Of a stretch of DNA of 64,000 nt, positions 1 to 10,343 are shown piece after piece (position 1 is the first letter of the stretch; every line of letters starts with the position of its first letter). Under the pieces are notes generated by a model, which worked only from the letters and a program-made list of their open reading frames with translations, made no database searches and had not been told where the DNA came from. A program made the position numbers and the translations under genes. This DNA is from Hypoxylon rubiginosum (taxonomy: Eukaryota; Ascomycota; Sordariomycetes; Xylariales; Hypoxylaceae). The stretch spans positions 124,001-188,000 of the forward strand of contig CADCXA010000055.1 in assembly GCA_902806565.1 (NCBI GenBank). The letters are read 5' to 3'.

Positions 1-957
1 GACGACATGATTAGATGACGCGGTTTATACATAATATCCTTTCTCCCGGCTGGCTGTTTTGCTTATGCAGTGTTCTAGTCAATCCTCTGTTCTACGACGC
101 GGTACAGCAATCGCCTGTTAATAAATGCATTTGTTACCTGCCCTGTCTGTGTCACATCGACGACCAACCACAAAAGTGATTGTATTGCTCCGTTTTCTTC
201 ATTCGGTCATCCACCTGGCCGTACCACGGAGTCTTTGTGTCTAGGCCTCTGGCCTACACTCCGAATCGTCCCAACGCGTACCTCACGGGGGTTTCATCTC
301 CTGTCCTACATATTCCGGGATCTAGGTAGATGACAAATACCAAATTATAGTAAATCGCTTGCGAACAAATATCTCTGACAAAAGTTTGGTTTCTATAATG
401 TTCGAGACCTTTTCCTATTGCTACCATTCTTTAGCCACAGCTAAGCCGCTCTCGAGGTTTCGTTAGACTCGAGCAGTAGATGTTGAAGACTCCTCTAGGA
501 GCTTCCAACACCTTTGAGTATGGGTAGAGATGCTTTGAGTATCTTGGCCGGGGCTCATAGCATTGAAAACCCCGAACCTGATCCCACAAATGGCTAGAAC
601 ATAACCAATACTCTCATTAGACATCTGGAATTTCCACCGCCAAATTACGCTTCAGTTAAGATCAAGGGATGTTTAAAATCAGGGGCTCGCAAATCGCTTT
701 ATGCTTCTCGAGTGCGCAATGGAGGTAAGCTGGGAAGTCTTATATATATCACTCCAGACCTTATCATAACGTCCAAATTATGTATCATCCTACAACATTC
801 TAGATATTGGAATTATAACACGGAACTAACGCCAATGTTGACCGCGGAATTCCTCCTAGTCTGGTATAGCAGTCCGAATTTTCAAACCCGCTATGCAAGG
901 CAAATACACTTCTAATCGCTGCGCGACAGAAACATGATAATGTACAATTAACGTGGC
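1..957. other. Left flank, 3' side of SFT2
   Basis: No gene recognised. The bases nearest 957 are the 3' flank of the minus-strand SFT2 gene. Short open frames here (for example 712-915 on the plus strand) show no domain, no intron logic and no family resemblance. Base composition is mixed, with AT-rich patches at about 330-430 and 600-680. Confidence 0.5.
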
Positions 958-2125
958 TTAGCCAGTCATCCAAGTCGCTGCTCTCCGCGCGCCGAAGCTG
1001 GTGGCGAGGCGGAGACCACTGGATCCCATCGGGAAGTAACTGACTAGGTACCAGAGAAGACATGCGATCTGGACGATCGCAGCCATCAAGGTGAGGATGG
1101 TGCTGTGTAGCTTCCGAGAAGTCAGCGTTTTGGCTTCGCCCTAGAGTGACGAATACATGACTCACCCCGACAGAGAAGTATATGGTCAACCCGATAGAGC
1201 CAAAGTAGGCTGCGGTAAAAGGTAGGCGGGATCCAGAAACCAGGTGCTTCGCATACGTCATGGGTCCCATCACAGCTGCGAAGGAAGAGAGAAATAGAAC
1301 CGAACCGAAGGACCATCTAAGAGTCGAGGGGCTGTCAGTCTACCATTTTGAACAGTATAACGGTATAGGTGTGGAAGCTGGAACAAGAAGTAGAAGGCGT
1401 CGTAGAAAGAAGGTTAGATCCACCGGGTTGATCACCCGTGTGGTTATGCAAGATTGATACATATGCAACAGCGGCTGCTTGCAGAGATCTTCACCTCATC
1501 CATAGTCGAAAGGGGGCTAAGGGGGGGTGTCTCTGGCCACGAGGACAGACGAGGCAGGGGTAACGGAAGCTGGGAAGCTAAGAGAGCCTTGGCCTTACAA
1601 GATGACAAATTTGCGAGGCTTGGTCATGAGGACTGGCCATAGAGCAAAGCAGAGAACGAAACAGGCGAGGGCGCCCAGATTGCAGGCGCCGAATATCAGC
1701 AATCGATCCCATCGGCTCACTAGGCGTAAGATCAAAATTCCATGTCAGTCTCCAGAGACCTATAGTGGGCCGCTTCGTCCATGTGCAACGGTGAAACGAA
1801 ACAGGGCGCACGGGAAATGCACATGTCGACCGTCATCTAAGGTACACTGCAAGGGCAGAACTAGATGGGGGTTGGGAACGACGAGGGAAGGATAGGACTC
1901 ACAGACAAACCATCCTTCCTCCTCTTCGCGACGGGTGCTCGCCGGTAGGGGGGCGCCGGCGCCCTCAGTGGTAGGCAGTTGCACATATCCGGCATCTCCA
2001 AAGGGATTCAACGATTTTATTGAAGATAGTAGCCCGGTACGCTGTGACGTATTGGCCGTGTAGTCTCGCTCGCGGCGCGACCAGCCGAGAGAGTTCATTG
2101 ATTCTCTAAAGGATGTCGACGCCAT
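958..2125 (-). CDS. SFT2: Sft2-family vesicle transport protein
   Basis: Four exons read on the minus strand: 2125-1903, 1719-1599, 1316-1166 and 1110-958, giving 215 residues, a usual length for fungal Sft2. Each intron has GT and AG ends and the frame closes exactly. The N-terminal third is cytosolic and polar (starts MASTSFRESMNSLGWSRRER). From about residue 75 there are four closely spaced membrane segments, including LLIFGACNLGALACFVLCFA and LPFTAAYFGSIGLTIYFSVG, and the family's C-terminal stretch around SYFPMGSSGLRLATSFGARR. Sft2/Got1 proteins are Golgi membrane proteins that assist fusion of endosome-derived vesicles with the Golgi. The ATG at 2125 is chosen because upstream in-frame starts are only non-ATG codons. 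Sure of the family; the exact role in this species is inferred. Confidence 0.93.
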
Positions 2126-2848
2126 CGTATAAGGTGCTTCCCGCTCACAAAGTCTTAAACCGGCTCTCAAGTTTCAGGTTGCGCGATCGCAAAAGCAGGG
2201 CGATTTCGGTCTCGGTAGGTATGTAAGTGTGTGTGTGGTAGGCGAATATATGGGTCGGATCGTGCGGAAGATGCGAGTTCGTAATGGATGCCACCGTAGG
2301 TGTCGAGTGACCCCTCCCTTCGTATGTGAGAAGTCGGGAGGTGCTAATGGAGAAGATATGGGGTTGATAGAAGACACGATGTGTCTGCGTCTACGGTTGA
2401 TTGTCGCGTTTAGGGACTACTAAAATGGGTGTGGTGGAGTGGATGGTAAGAGTGTACGTAGTCAGTAGTCTGGTAGTGTGGAAAGGCATCAGCCAAACTT
2501 GCCAGACTTGCCAGACTTACCAGAAGTGATCAGCCACACGAGTTACGAAAGGGGGACGTGGTCTGTGCGAGTGGGGCGCGTTAGTGTGACAATTCGGTAT
2601 ACGTCATTGGTCAGTCTTCTTGCATGTGGCTTCGACTTCTTCGACAAGATCCCGGGCAGTGATCCCGCTAAAATGGGGCCGACTCACTTTATCCCTTGTC
2701 CATATGCTATATGCTGTTTACCTTGCTATCTGTGCGTATGCTATCAGACTATCTCAACCTTCTCACTCTTAATGATAGACATGGGCAAGTCGGCAACCAA
2801 CAAAAGCGATGCTACGTACGTACATACGGGATGCACCAGGAAACGCTA

Positions 2849-2872
2849 GGTATGCATGTAGGTATGCATGTA
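2849..2872. repeat. 12-base tandem duplication
   Basis: The unit GGTATGCATGTA occurs twice in direct succession, and the next two bases start a third copy. Simple local duplication in non-coding DNA. Confidence 0.8.
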
Positions 2873-3540
2873 GGTTTGGGGGTTATGGGCACTCATCTCT
2901 GCCCAGGCAATATACATCTCAATATAGATGGATGTTGCCGTCCCCGCGATGGGGGAGCTCGTCTAGGTATACCTCGTACTTAGGATATGGAGGCGCGGTT
3001 TGCGAACGATTCATGGCAGCCTAGGATTTCATGAGCTGGAGTTGTGGTAGGAGGTAAGTAGTCGACGCAACCCGAAAATTCCGAGTACACCATCATCAAT
3101 CTCCATGTCTCTCCGTTCTGCAGCTGGCCATGTTTCACTTCCAAGAAGGATAATTCCAAGGCTGCTGCAATCTGTTGATGCAACTTATACGCAAGTCGCT
3201 CAACAGTCGCGTAGATTTTAATAACTGCGCGCTTACGCATACTACGTACCACATACCACATACCATAGACATACATATAGATCACCAAGGTGTGTTAGAA
3301 ACGCGTCCTCTTATTGGTGGGCACGCTCTCGACGATTGAAGCTCGGGACAATCCACCCCTTGGTGGTTGCAAGATGGCTCAAGCCTCTCGAGCCGGCGGC
3401 CAGCGCGGTTGCACTAAGACCTAAAACCACTTGAGAATCAAGATATCTACCTATGTAAGTAGGTAGTCAGCATGAGCTAACTGATTTCCCTACCAGTTTG
3501 CATTCATAGGTACAACTAGGTATCAAATCTAATAATTCAA

Positions 3541-3563
3541 GACAAGACAAGACAAGACAAGAC
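3541..3563. repeat. GACAA microsatellite
   Basis: Four perfect GACAA units followed by a partial fifth, in gene-free DNA. Confidence 0.85.
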
Positions 3564-6500
3564 GAGCCTTACCTGTTAATCTGGCGAAGCATCAGCTGGT
3601 TCCCCATTCTTCATCTTGCTAGACAATTAGCATCACCAATCACATACTGTACCATGCCGAACGGGAGCTATCGAAACCCTATCGAACGACCGTCCAAGCT
3701 GCTGCAAGATGCTGGATGAGCTACGAAGATGATTGGCCCCCGCCGTGGATACGGGGAATGCAGAAGCCGCGGATCGTCATGGGGGAGCGGCCGTCAACTT
3801 CTCAACACCTGCAGCCTTGAGTTACATCGGAGCGGTCGCCGGCCTATAGAGGCCACCTCCACCAGGTAGTCGAGGTTTGACAGATGTAGCTACCCAGCTA
3901 CCCTTCACATCAACTCGTTATAGTAGAATCATACATCCTTCCAAAGATCTACCCCTCCATTGCAGACAGATCATACTACGTAGTATGGAGTAGTATGGGG
4001 AGGGTCTCCATCTTGTAAAGCCGACATGACTTCATCTTCTTCCTAATACGATGCCCATAATATGTTTAGAAACGCTACTGCCGCGCGGGACTCGAGGATT
4101 CCGAAGCCTTCGTTTCTTTAGAAAGGGGCTAAAGCTCTGCTGGCTTATCAGAACTGTATTGACTACCCCTGTTACGACATTTGTAATAAACCAAGAGTCT
4201 TTTCTTAGGCGTTACTGTTGGTACCATAAGTATGTAATGTGATAGGTTATTTTAGCAGGGGCTCGTTCTTAAGGGTTAGTATACTTAGCCATGTTGCTAT
4301 GTCGTCGAACGGGAAGGGAATCGTGCATGGGTGTCGAAAGCGGGTGCCTTACACAAAATGACATATTTTTATTTTTATTTTGGATTATTCTGTCAGCAAG
4401 TTAGTTATTCTATGCCATAGCCTCAGCGTATTATGAGTCACACAGGGCGACCATCGGATCATGCTCTCGACCGAATCCAAGGTTCTTGCCCTAGGTACTG
4501 TCTAAAATACCATCTCCCTGACCACGCTTTCTCATATCATCCCGTTATCTTCCTGGGCTTTAAGAAGAAAGGGTGGGATCGTGTCTCACCTAGGTGGGTG
4601 GGCTGGCTGACTGTGGCCGGGTCACGAGTCTAAGTGCCGCCCACCATTCCCCCTTTCGTCTTCCCGAATAGAGCCCCTCCTCATTACGGTGGTCTGACGA
4701 TAAGATAAAGCTCAGTCGCGGTTCGCGATGGAGGGAGGTAGCTTCGTAGGGGGTCCGGTGAGAGCTATGAGAGACACTTCTTGTCACTGCCCCCCTACAC
4801 ACCACACCCGCTCAAAATGGTATTTATCCAAGTTCTCCAAAGTCATAAGACGCACCATGAACCTGCTGTAGCGGAATAGAACGTAGACTGGGGTTTCGTC
4901 ATCTCACTTGGTAGTAACTTAGTAGTAATTTTAAACGCGTATAAGTATGCGAATATAAAAAGCCACGCACCCCACGGCGCGCAGCCCAATGAGCGGATGC
5001 TTTTACCATCTTGATGTTTGCAAACCAAATCAACAGAGCCGGCACGGTCAATACATGGCAAACCCCTATCGACAGGTGAAGTGTTTATACTCGGATATAA
5101 CCTGAAGAAGACGCCTTGAAGCATTCGACATAACAAGAAGCTAGCATTTTAACATCGAAGAATCTTATTGTTCTCTTTGGCAATATTGTTGCAGTGTGCG
5201 GCATCGACATAAGAGTCGATCGACGTCGCAGCAGATCTGATCAAGGATTCGAAGACCCCCCAACAATACTCGATTTTTTATGGACAATATCGCCTGCCTT
5301 TATTGGACCATCTCGACTTCATCGTCCAGACCGCGGCAGAACATCCCCAACATAAGCCGAATAACACGGAAGCGAGAGCGAACCAGGAAGTCAACTATCT
5401 GGTCGGGATTCTCTAGACGATACCTTGGAACGGTGCAAAAGCTCCGACAGGACACGATCTCGCTTTGCCGACTTCTCTCGTCGACCATTCGACACCTGAC
5501 TCTTGTTCAGGAAAGGTGGTTAACGGTGGAGTTGATCGGGAACCGGAACCATAAGGTGCTGCATGTGCCTACGTAATCGGCTAGGGGCATACGCTAAATT
5601 CACCATTCACCTCTAAATAACCCAAACCTTGCCCAGCTTGCCCAGCCTGCCCAGCACACCCCAGCTCTAAGACATACTAAGACATACTTCAGCTAGCAGG
5701 CTCAAGCTACTGCACAACCTCTATATAGTAGGTCCCTCTAGGCATTATCCCCCCCTAACCTACCCTCCCTCTATCTTTACCTCTACCCTCTACAACAAGG
5801 GGGCTCGTTCAAGGGTCTTCGGAGTCTTGTGGCAACCAATCAACTGACCGAACTCTCTAGGGAAGGCACACAAACGGTGCAGTTGCATTGGCTTTGCATT
5901 ACCCTAAGGTCCCTAAGGTACTAAGGTACATACCTATTCCCATTCACCTTGACCTATCCCAACCTTTTCCACCTTCGGTTCCTTTGGTCCCTTGTTCCCT
6001 TGTCCCACAATCCCACATCCCACATCAGATCGCAGTCTCACATCTTCGCCTCGACCGCCTCTTGAGAAGCCCGCGGTTCCTTACTTCTTTGAGGCTCACA
6101 TTTATCCCAAGTGGTCTTACTTATCGACTCGTCAATTTGCCGGGTCTGATCTATTATATATCCCATCTCAACGTCGTACGGCCATTCTTTGTGGTTTCGC
6201 CTACGCCGCGGCATACCTTCGGTCTCGAGAGAGGCATCCTCGTATAGGACTTAGGACTTCTGCAGCCCAGGCAGCCCCTCCAATCCCGGCCTCCTCGGTT
6301 CGAGCTTCGCCCACATCTACGCCCGCTTTCGTCTGGAAGTTGAGCAGAGCTGACAAGAATTTGCCCTACTTGCCTAATAGCCAACCATAATAAACTTACC
6401 TTACCTACGGTTCTCACCCCCGTACTTAGGAGGCTTAAGAGGCTAGGCTTCCCTACATCTTCCCTCGAGCCTAAGGATTTTCCTTTCTGCCTTTACCGCC

Positions 6501-7325
6501 TCGACTCCTGGAACTCCTGGAACTCCCAAGGGTCCTTTTCCTTTGCGCATATAGGAACGTTCCCGACCACTCCCACTCGCCCACCCAATTTTCCCTTTTC
6601 CTGTTCGTCATTCACACGAGGCCGAAGCAGATGCTTTGCGCTTCCGATTAATGTTCTGATATACGATTCATCACTTCTTGTGCTACCTGCCATCCCTAAG
6701 AACAGCCGACTAGACCCGGCGTTACCTCCGTTGCTTACGATCTGACAAGTCTCGTCGTGTTTTTAGCCTCTGCTGGTGCTATTCGGTACTACCTACCCTG
6801 CATTCGGCCACTTCTCTGAGGTCAGAGTCACCCGTCATCGAGGATCACCAACATTTCCTCGGTCTTTCAATCGAATCTTACTGGTGTACGAATTCTAGCG
6901 ATACCGCCTTTCATATTTTGGCGAGGCGCAAATATATCTGCAAATCCCGTCGAATCCAAACTTAACTTCTTCTTTTTCTTTTTCTTCTCATTGCCTAGCG
7001 CTTACGAATACATCATCCCGGCGTCCGTTGTTAGTTGCGCGCATACATTACATTACTCTGTACGTTCATCTCTACTTATTAATTAACCCTCCGGATCTCG
7101 GACTACTCGCTTCGGACTCAACACGACAAGGAACAAAAAAAGCAACAAGAACAGGAAAAAGAAAAAGAAAATAGTCTTAATTCTTTCCAGCGGATTTAAC
7201 TCTGACCAATATCCAATAGTTAGATTCAGAAGCTTCTGTTATCCTTCTTCCGAATTTCCCTCTGTATATCTGAGGCGGTTTTTTGAAGAAGCCGGCGCAT
7301 TCCCGCAACGTCGTTCATATTCTGC

Positions 7326-7471
7326 ATGGCTACGTAATTCGTGGTCAACATCCAGTTTCACTCAACCGTGCAGTTCTCCAGCCGAGGTAGATACGCATTT
7401 CTTATTTTTCTATTTGCCATTGCATGAGGTCGTACAGTATAGGTGATAGGCTGCCTTGGGGGTTATACTGA
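7326..7471 (+). promoter_or_regulatory. Two possible uORFs in bHLH leader
   Basis: Two short upstream frames precede the bHLH start: ATG GCT ACG TAA at 7326-7337 (three codons) and a 15-codon frame at 7424-7471 ending in TGA. If the leader is transcribed unspliced through here, both would be met before the main ATG at 7798. The leader may contain introns, so their presence in the mRNA is an inference. Confidence 0.25.
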
Positions 7472-7797
7472 TTCCGCACTGAATTCTCTCAAGTGCGTAG
7501 TCGTATAGTACCCTCCTGCCCCACATCTTAAACTACCTACCCATCCTTCCCATCCTTTCCTGTCCCTCCCTCTCCTACTCATACCCACTCGCCGACAAGG
7601 TGCGGGGCTAATCTGCTCTATCTATACAGAGTACCTAACTTCCATTGGTATCCTCAGCATATAACTACAGTTGTCTCTGCGACCACCGTCGAATTAGAAC
7701 GCCTATAGATACTTGATTTACCTATCGCCCTTTTCCTACAACCCGCGCCCTCGCCTTCCGAGCTCTTCCGTCCTTCCGCAAACCGACGCCAGACGCA

Positions 7798-9429
7798 ATG
7801 GCGCAACACGCCTTCAACCAGTTTGGCAGCGGCCAGACCACGGGCGGCGCTAATAACAGCGTCGACCCAAACGAGCTGGCCATGTCCGGAACATACGCCG
7901 CGTCATACTCGAACAACTTCAACGGAAATAACAATTCCTCGAACTTCTTTGGCGATGATGAATTACTCGATACCCTCGGCAGCCCAACCGAGTCTATGTC
8001 CAACCAACCCGGTATGCACAACCAAGGCCAAGAGTATGGCGGAATGAACGACATGCATATAGGATTTCCGCAAGGCATGTACGCATCGCACCAAGGTAGC
8101 CATGGTATACCAATGGACCAGTCACACATAAATGGATTCTCGAGTACTCCAGACGGAGACCCCATTCAAAGTCCATTCATGCATAGCTTTAACCAAGCCC
8201 AATTCCACCAGATGCAGCAACAGCATCAACAACAATTCGGCAACTCCCTGCAGTCGCCGATATCATACTCCGGTTCCCCCCTGGCCGGCTCTGAACTAAA
8301 CAACGAGAGCAATGATCCCAACTATCTTAACACGAAATCCCGCCCTCAGCTCTCCCACACTATGCAGCGCAAGGCTTCAAGTACCCGAAGCCCGCTAACA
8401 CCTAAGACAACTACTGCTATGTCGACATTATCCGTGAACTCCCGGGAACCTTCAGGGTTCGGTGCCCAGCCGATCCGAACGACAAATGGCCACCATGAGA
8501 AGTCGCCCTCCGGCCAATGGATGCACACCCCCAACAGCCTGTCTTCCTTTCCCGGGTCCGGGTTCTCTTCACCAATGCAGCACGGCATGCAAAACCCGCA
8601 GATCGCCGATGTGCTCATGAAGGGAGGTACATCCATGCCTGCAAAATTGAATACCCCACCGAACGCCGTCTCGTCGCAGGAGATGAAAAGGAAGAGACGT
8701 CGCGAGTCTCACAACCTCGTCGAACGACGACGCCGGGATAACATCAACGAGAGGATCCAGGACCTAAGCAAGCTAGTCCCCACGCATCGGCTGGAAGATG
8801 AAAAGATCCGGAAGCTCATCCAGAACGGAACGCCGTTGTCCCCTAGCTTGACCGGAATCTCTCACCCAGCGCAGGCGACGTCGGGATTGGCCGGCCCAGG
8901 CGCGAAACGAGCCACCGGAGTTGGCAATATTACCACCGGTCTTCCCCCTGAGGAGAAAGACAAGGGCCCTAACAAGGGTGACATCCTCAACGGTGCTGTA
9001 AGCTGGACAAGAGACCTGATGTGGATGCTGCACCACAAGCTCCAGCAGCAGGAAGAGCTTATCAACACTATCGTGGAGCTTGGCGGCAGTGTTCCGCTTG
9101 AGCTCACTGATGACGAGAAGCGGATGCAGACAGAGCTGATGGAAGCGATGACCAAGAATGGACCTCACACATTTTCATACTCTCGGTTTGCTGGATCAGG
9201 TCTTCGAGTACCTCAACATACCGACTATAGAGGTGACTCTTTGAACGGGTCAGACGGCGGGATTGGTGCTACATCTCTGAGTCCCGAGGGCCAGGATGCA
9301 GTAGATCTTGCGGGGGACATGGGTGATGCTGGTCAATTCTGGAACGACCCGGATGATGACGGCAGCGGCCCTGCGTCGATCAATTTTAAGGAAGAGGATG
9401 AATTTGGGATGGATCTCTCACATGATTAG
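7798..9429 (+). CDS. bHLH transcription factor with expanded loop
   Basis: Intronless frame of 543 residues starting at an ATG. The N-terminal 290 residues are low-complexity and rich in Asn, Gln, Ser and Met, as in an activation region. The basic region and helix 1 lie at about 297-327 (RRRESHNLVERRRRDNINER). The His-Glu-Arg pattern is that of class B bHLH factors that contact CACGTG-type E-boxes. Helix 2 follows only at about 390-412 (KGDILNGAVSWTRDLMWMLH), so the loop is about 60 residues instead of the usual 5-20. A leucine-rich, Gln-rich coiled segment (HHKLQQQEELINTIVELGG) extends helix 2 for dimerisation. The C-terminus is acidic. The form resembles the filamentous-fungal bHLH group often labelled GlcD-gamma-like or Rtg3-like. 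Family sure; targets unknown. The long leader suggests regulated translation or transcription. Confidence 0.93.
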   Translation: MAQHAFNQFGSGQTTGGANNSVDPNELAMSGTYAASYSNNFNGNNNSSNFFGDDELLDTLGSPTESMSNQPGMHNQGQEYGGMNDMHIGFPQGMYASHQGSHGIPMDQSHINGFSSTPDGDPIQSPFMHSFNQAQFHQMQQQHQQQFGNSLQSPISYSGSPLAGSELNNESNDPNYLNTKSRPQLSHTMQRKASSTRSPLTPKTTTAMSTLSVNSREPSGFGAQPIRTTNGHHEKSPSGQWMHTPNSLSSFPGSGFSSPMQHGMQNPQIADVLMKGGTSMPAKLNTPPNAVSSQEMKRKRRRESHNLVERRRRDNINERIQDLSKLVPTHRLEDEKIRKLIQNGTPLSPSLTGISHPAQATSGLAGPGAKRATGVGNITTGLPPEEKDKGPNKGDILNGAVSWTRDLMWMLHHKLQQQEELINTIVELGGSVPLELTDDEKRMQTELMEAMTKNGPHTFSYSRFAGSGLRVPQHTDYRGDSLNGSDGGIGATSLSPEGQDAVDLAGDMGDAGQFWNDPDDDGSGPASINFKEEDEFGMDLSHD

Positions 9430-10343
9430 TGGTCTGTGGCCTCTTGAGTTCCTACATCTTGTCATTGGGCATTTTCTGGCATTGTCTGAGCTTTTGGTCG
9501 TCAGTCGGCTGGCTCACTGGGTTGTGGACATTCTGTCCAAGTCGAAATCTTGAGCCTTTTTTTTCCTCATTCACCTCGGGCATTTTCATCAAGGGAAGGA
9601 CAATCGCACTGCATAGGGCGGCCGTTTCGGGGTACTAGGCGTTCTATCTCATCTCACTAAATCGTGAGAAATTGGTACGGATCGGCTGGGGTGATTATCG
9701 TATCGCTGTTATCTGGCAGACCGGGACATGGAAGAGAAACGGGCACCTTCTTTTCTCCTCGACCTTTTTTTTTTTTGTTTTTTGTTTTTATTTTTTTTAT
9801 TTTTTTCCTTGTTTCCCTTTTACAGTATTCATCTGTACCGGTTCGGTTTTATTTGATTCCAATGATACCTCTGGAGTTAGGGGGGCATGTCTCGAGAGGG
9901 AGAGATTGCGTCGACTATTCTCGCATTTGCATCATCACAATGGCTGATCGGGGTGTTTTCTGGGTTCTCGCATGTAGCCATCCCCACCGCCCTCTGAGGT
10001 TTCTGGGCTTCGGCATCGAATTTTTGTGTATTGCGTTGATTTCAACGAGAACCCGACTACGAGAAGGGGGTGGAAGGCATTACAGGTCATACACACTACC
10101 AATATATCCGGGTAATAATCGAAATTTCACATAATCTTGCGCGTCCTGCATGTGAATCTATTAGTCAGTGCCAATTAGCCTCGTATTAATACATACATTA
10201 AGTACGTTATCAGGTGAGGAGAATACAGTTACTCTGCGATAATGGCATGGAAAGCCCCAGCTTCGAGGTAGTATTCAGGATGGCTGCTTCGCATGTGCCC
10301 AACCTCGTTGCCTCGGAATTACCTTTTTTTCTTTTTCTATATC
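9430..10343. other. Shared 3' region of bHLH gene and NPR3
   Basis: Intergenic space between convergent genes. It has a T-rich tract at about 9767-9812, probably in the bHLH 3' untranslated region. The open frame at 9664-10134 translates to low-complexity Phe/Leu from that tract and is not a gene. Confidence 0.5.

Larger units (their letters stand above)
2126..7797. other. Long gene-free interval and bHLH leader
   Basis: 5.7 kb with no convincing gene. The left part serves as the SFT2 promoter. It contains short tandem repeats: a 12-base unit twice at 2849-2872, CTTGCCAGA-like units at 2500-2526, GACAA units at 3541-3563 and CCCAGCTTG-like units at 5637-5665. From about 5740 the plus strand is pyrimidine-rich (CT-rich to 6600), which is usual for promoters and leaders of fungal regulators. 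The last kilobase is probably the 5' leader of the bHLH gene. Open frames at 4843-5136 and 5280-5576 match nothing I recognise and have no coding signature. Confidence 0.55.

Noticed and set aside
9664..10134. 156-codon frame after the bHLH gene
   Set aside because: Mostly Phe/Leu from a T-rich 3' region, with no intron or domain support.
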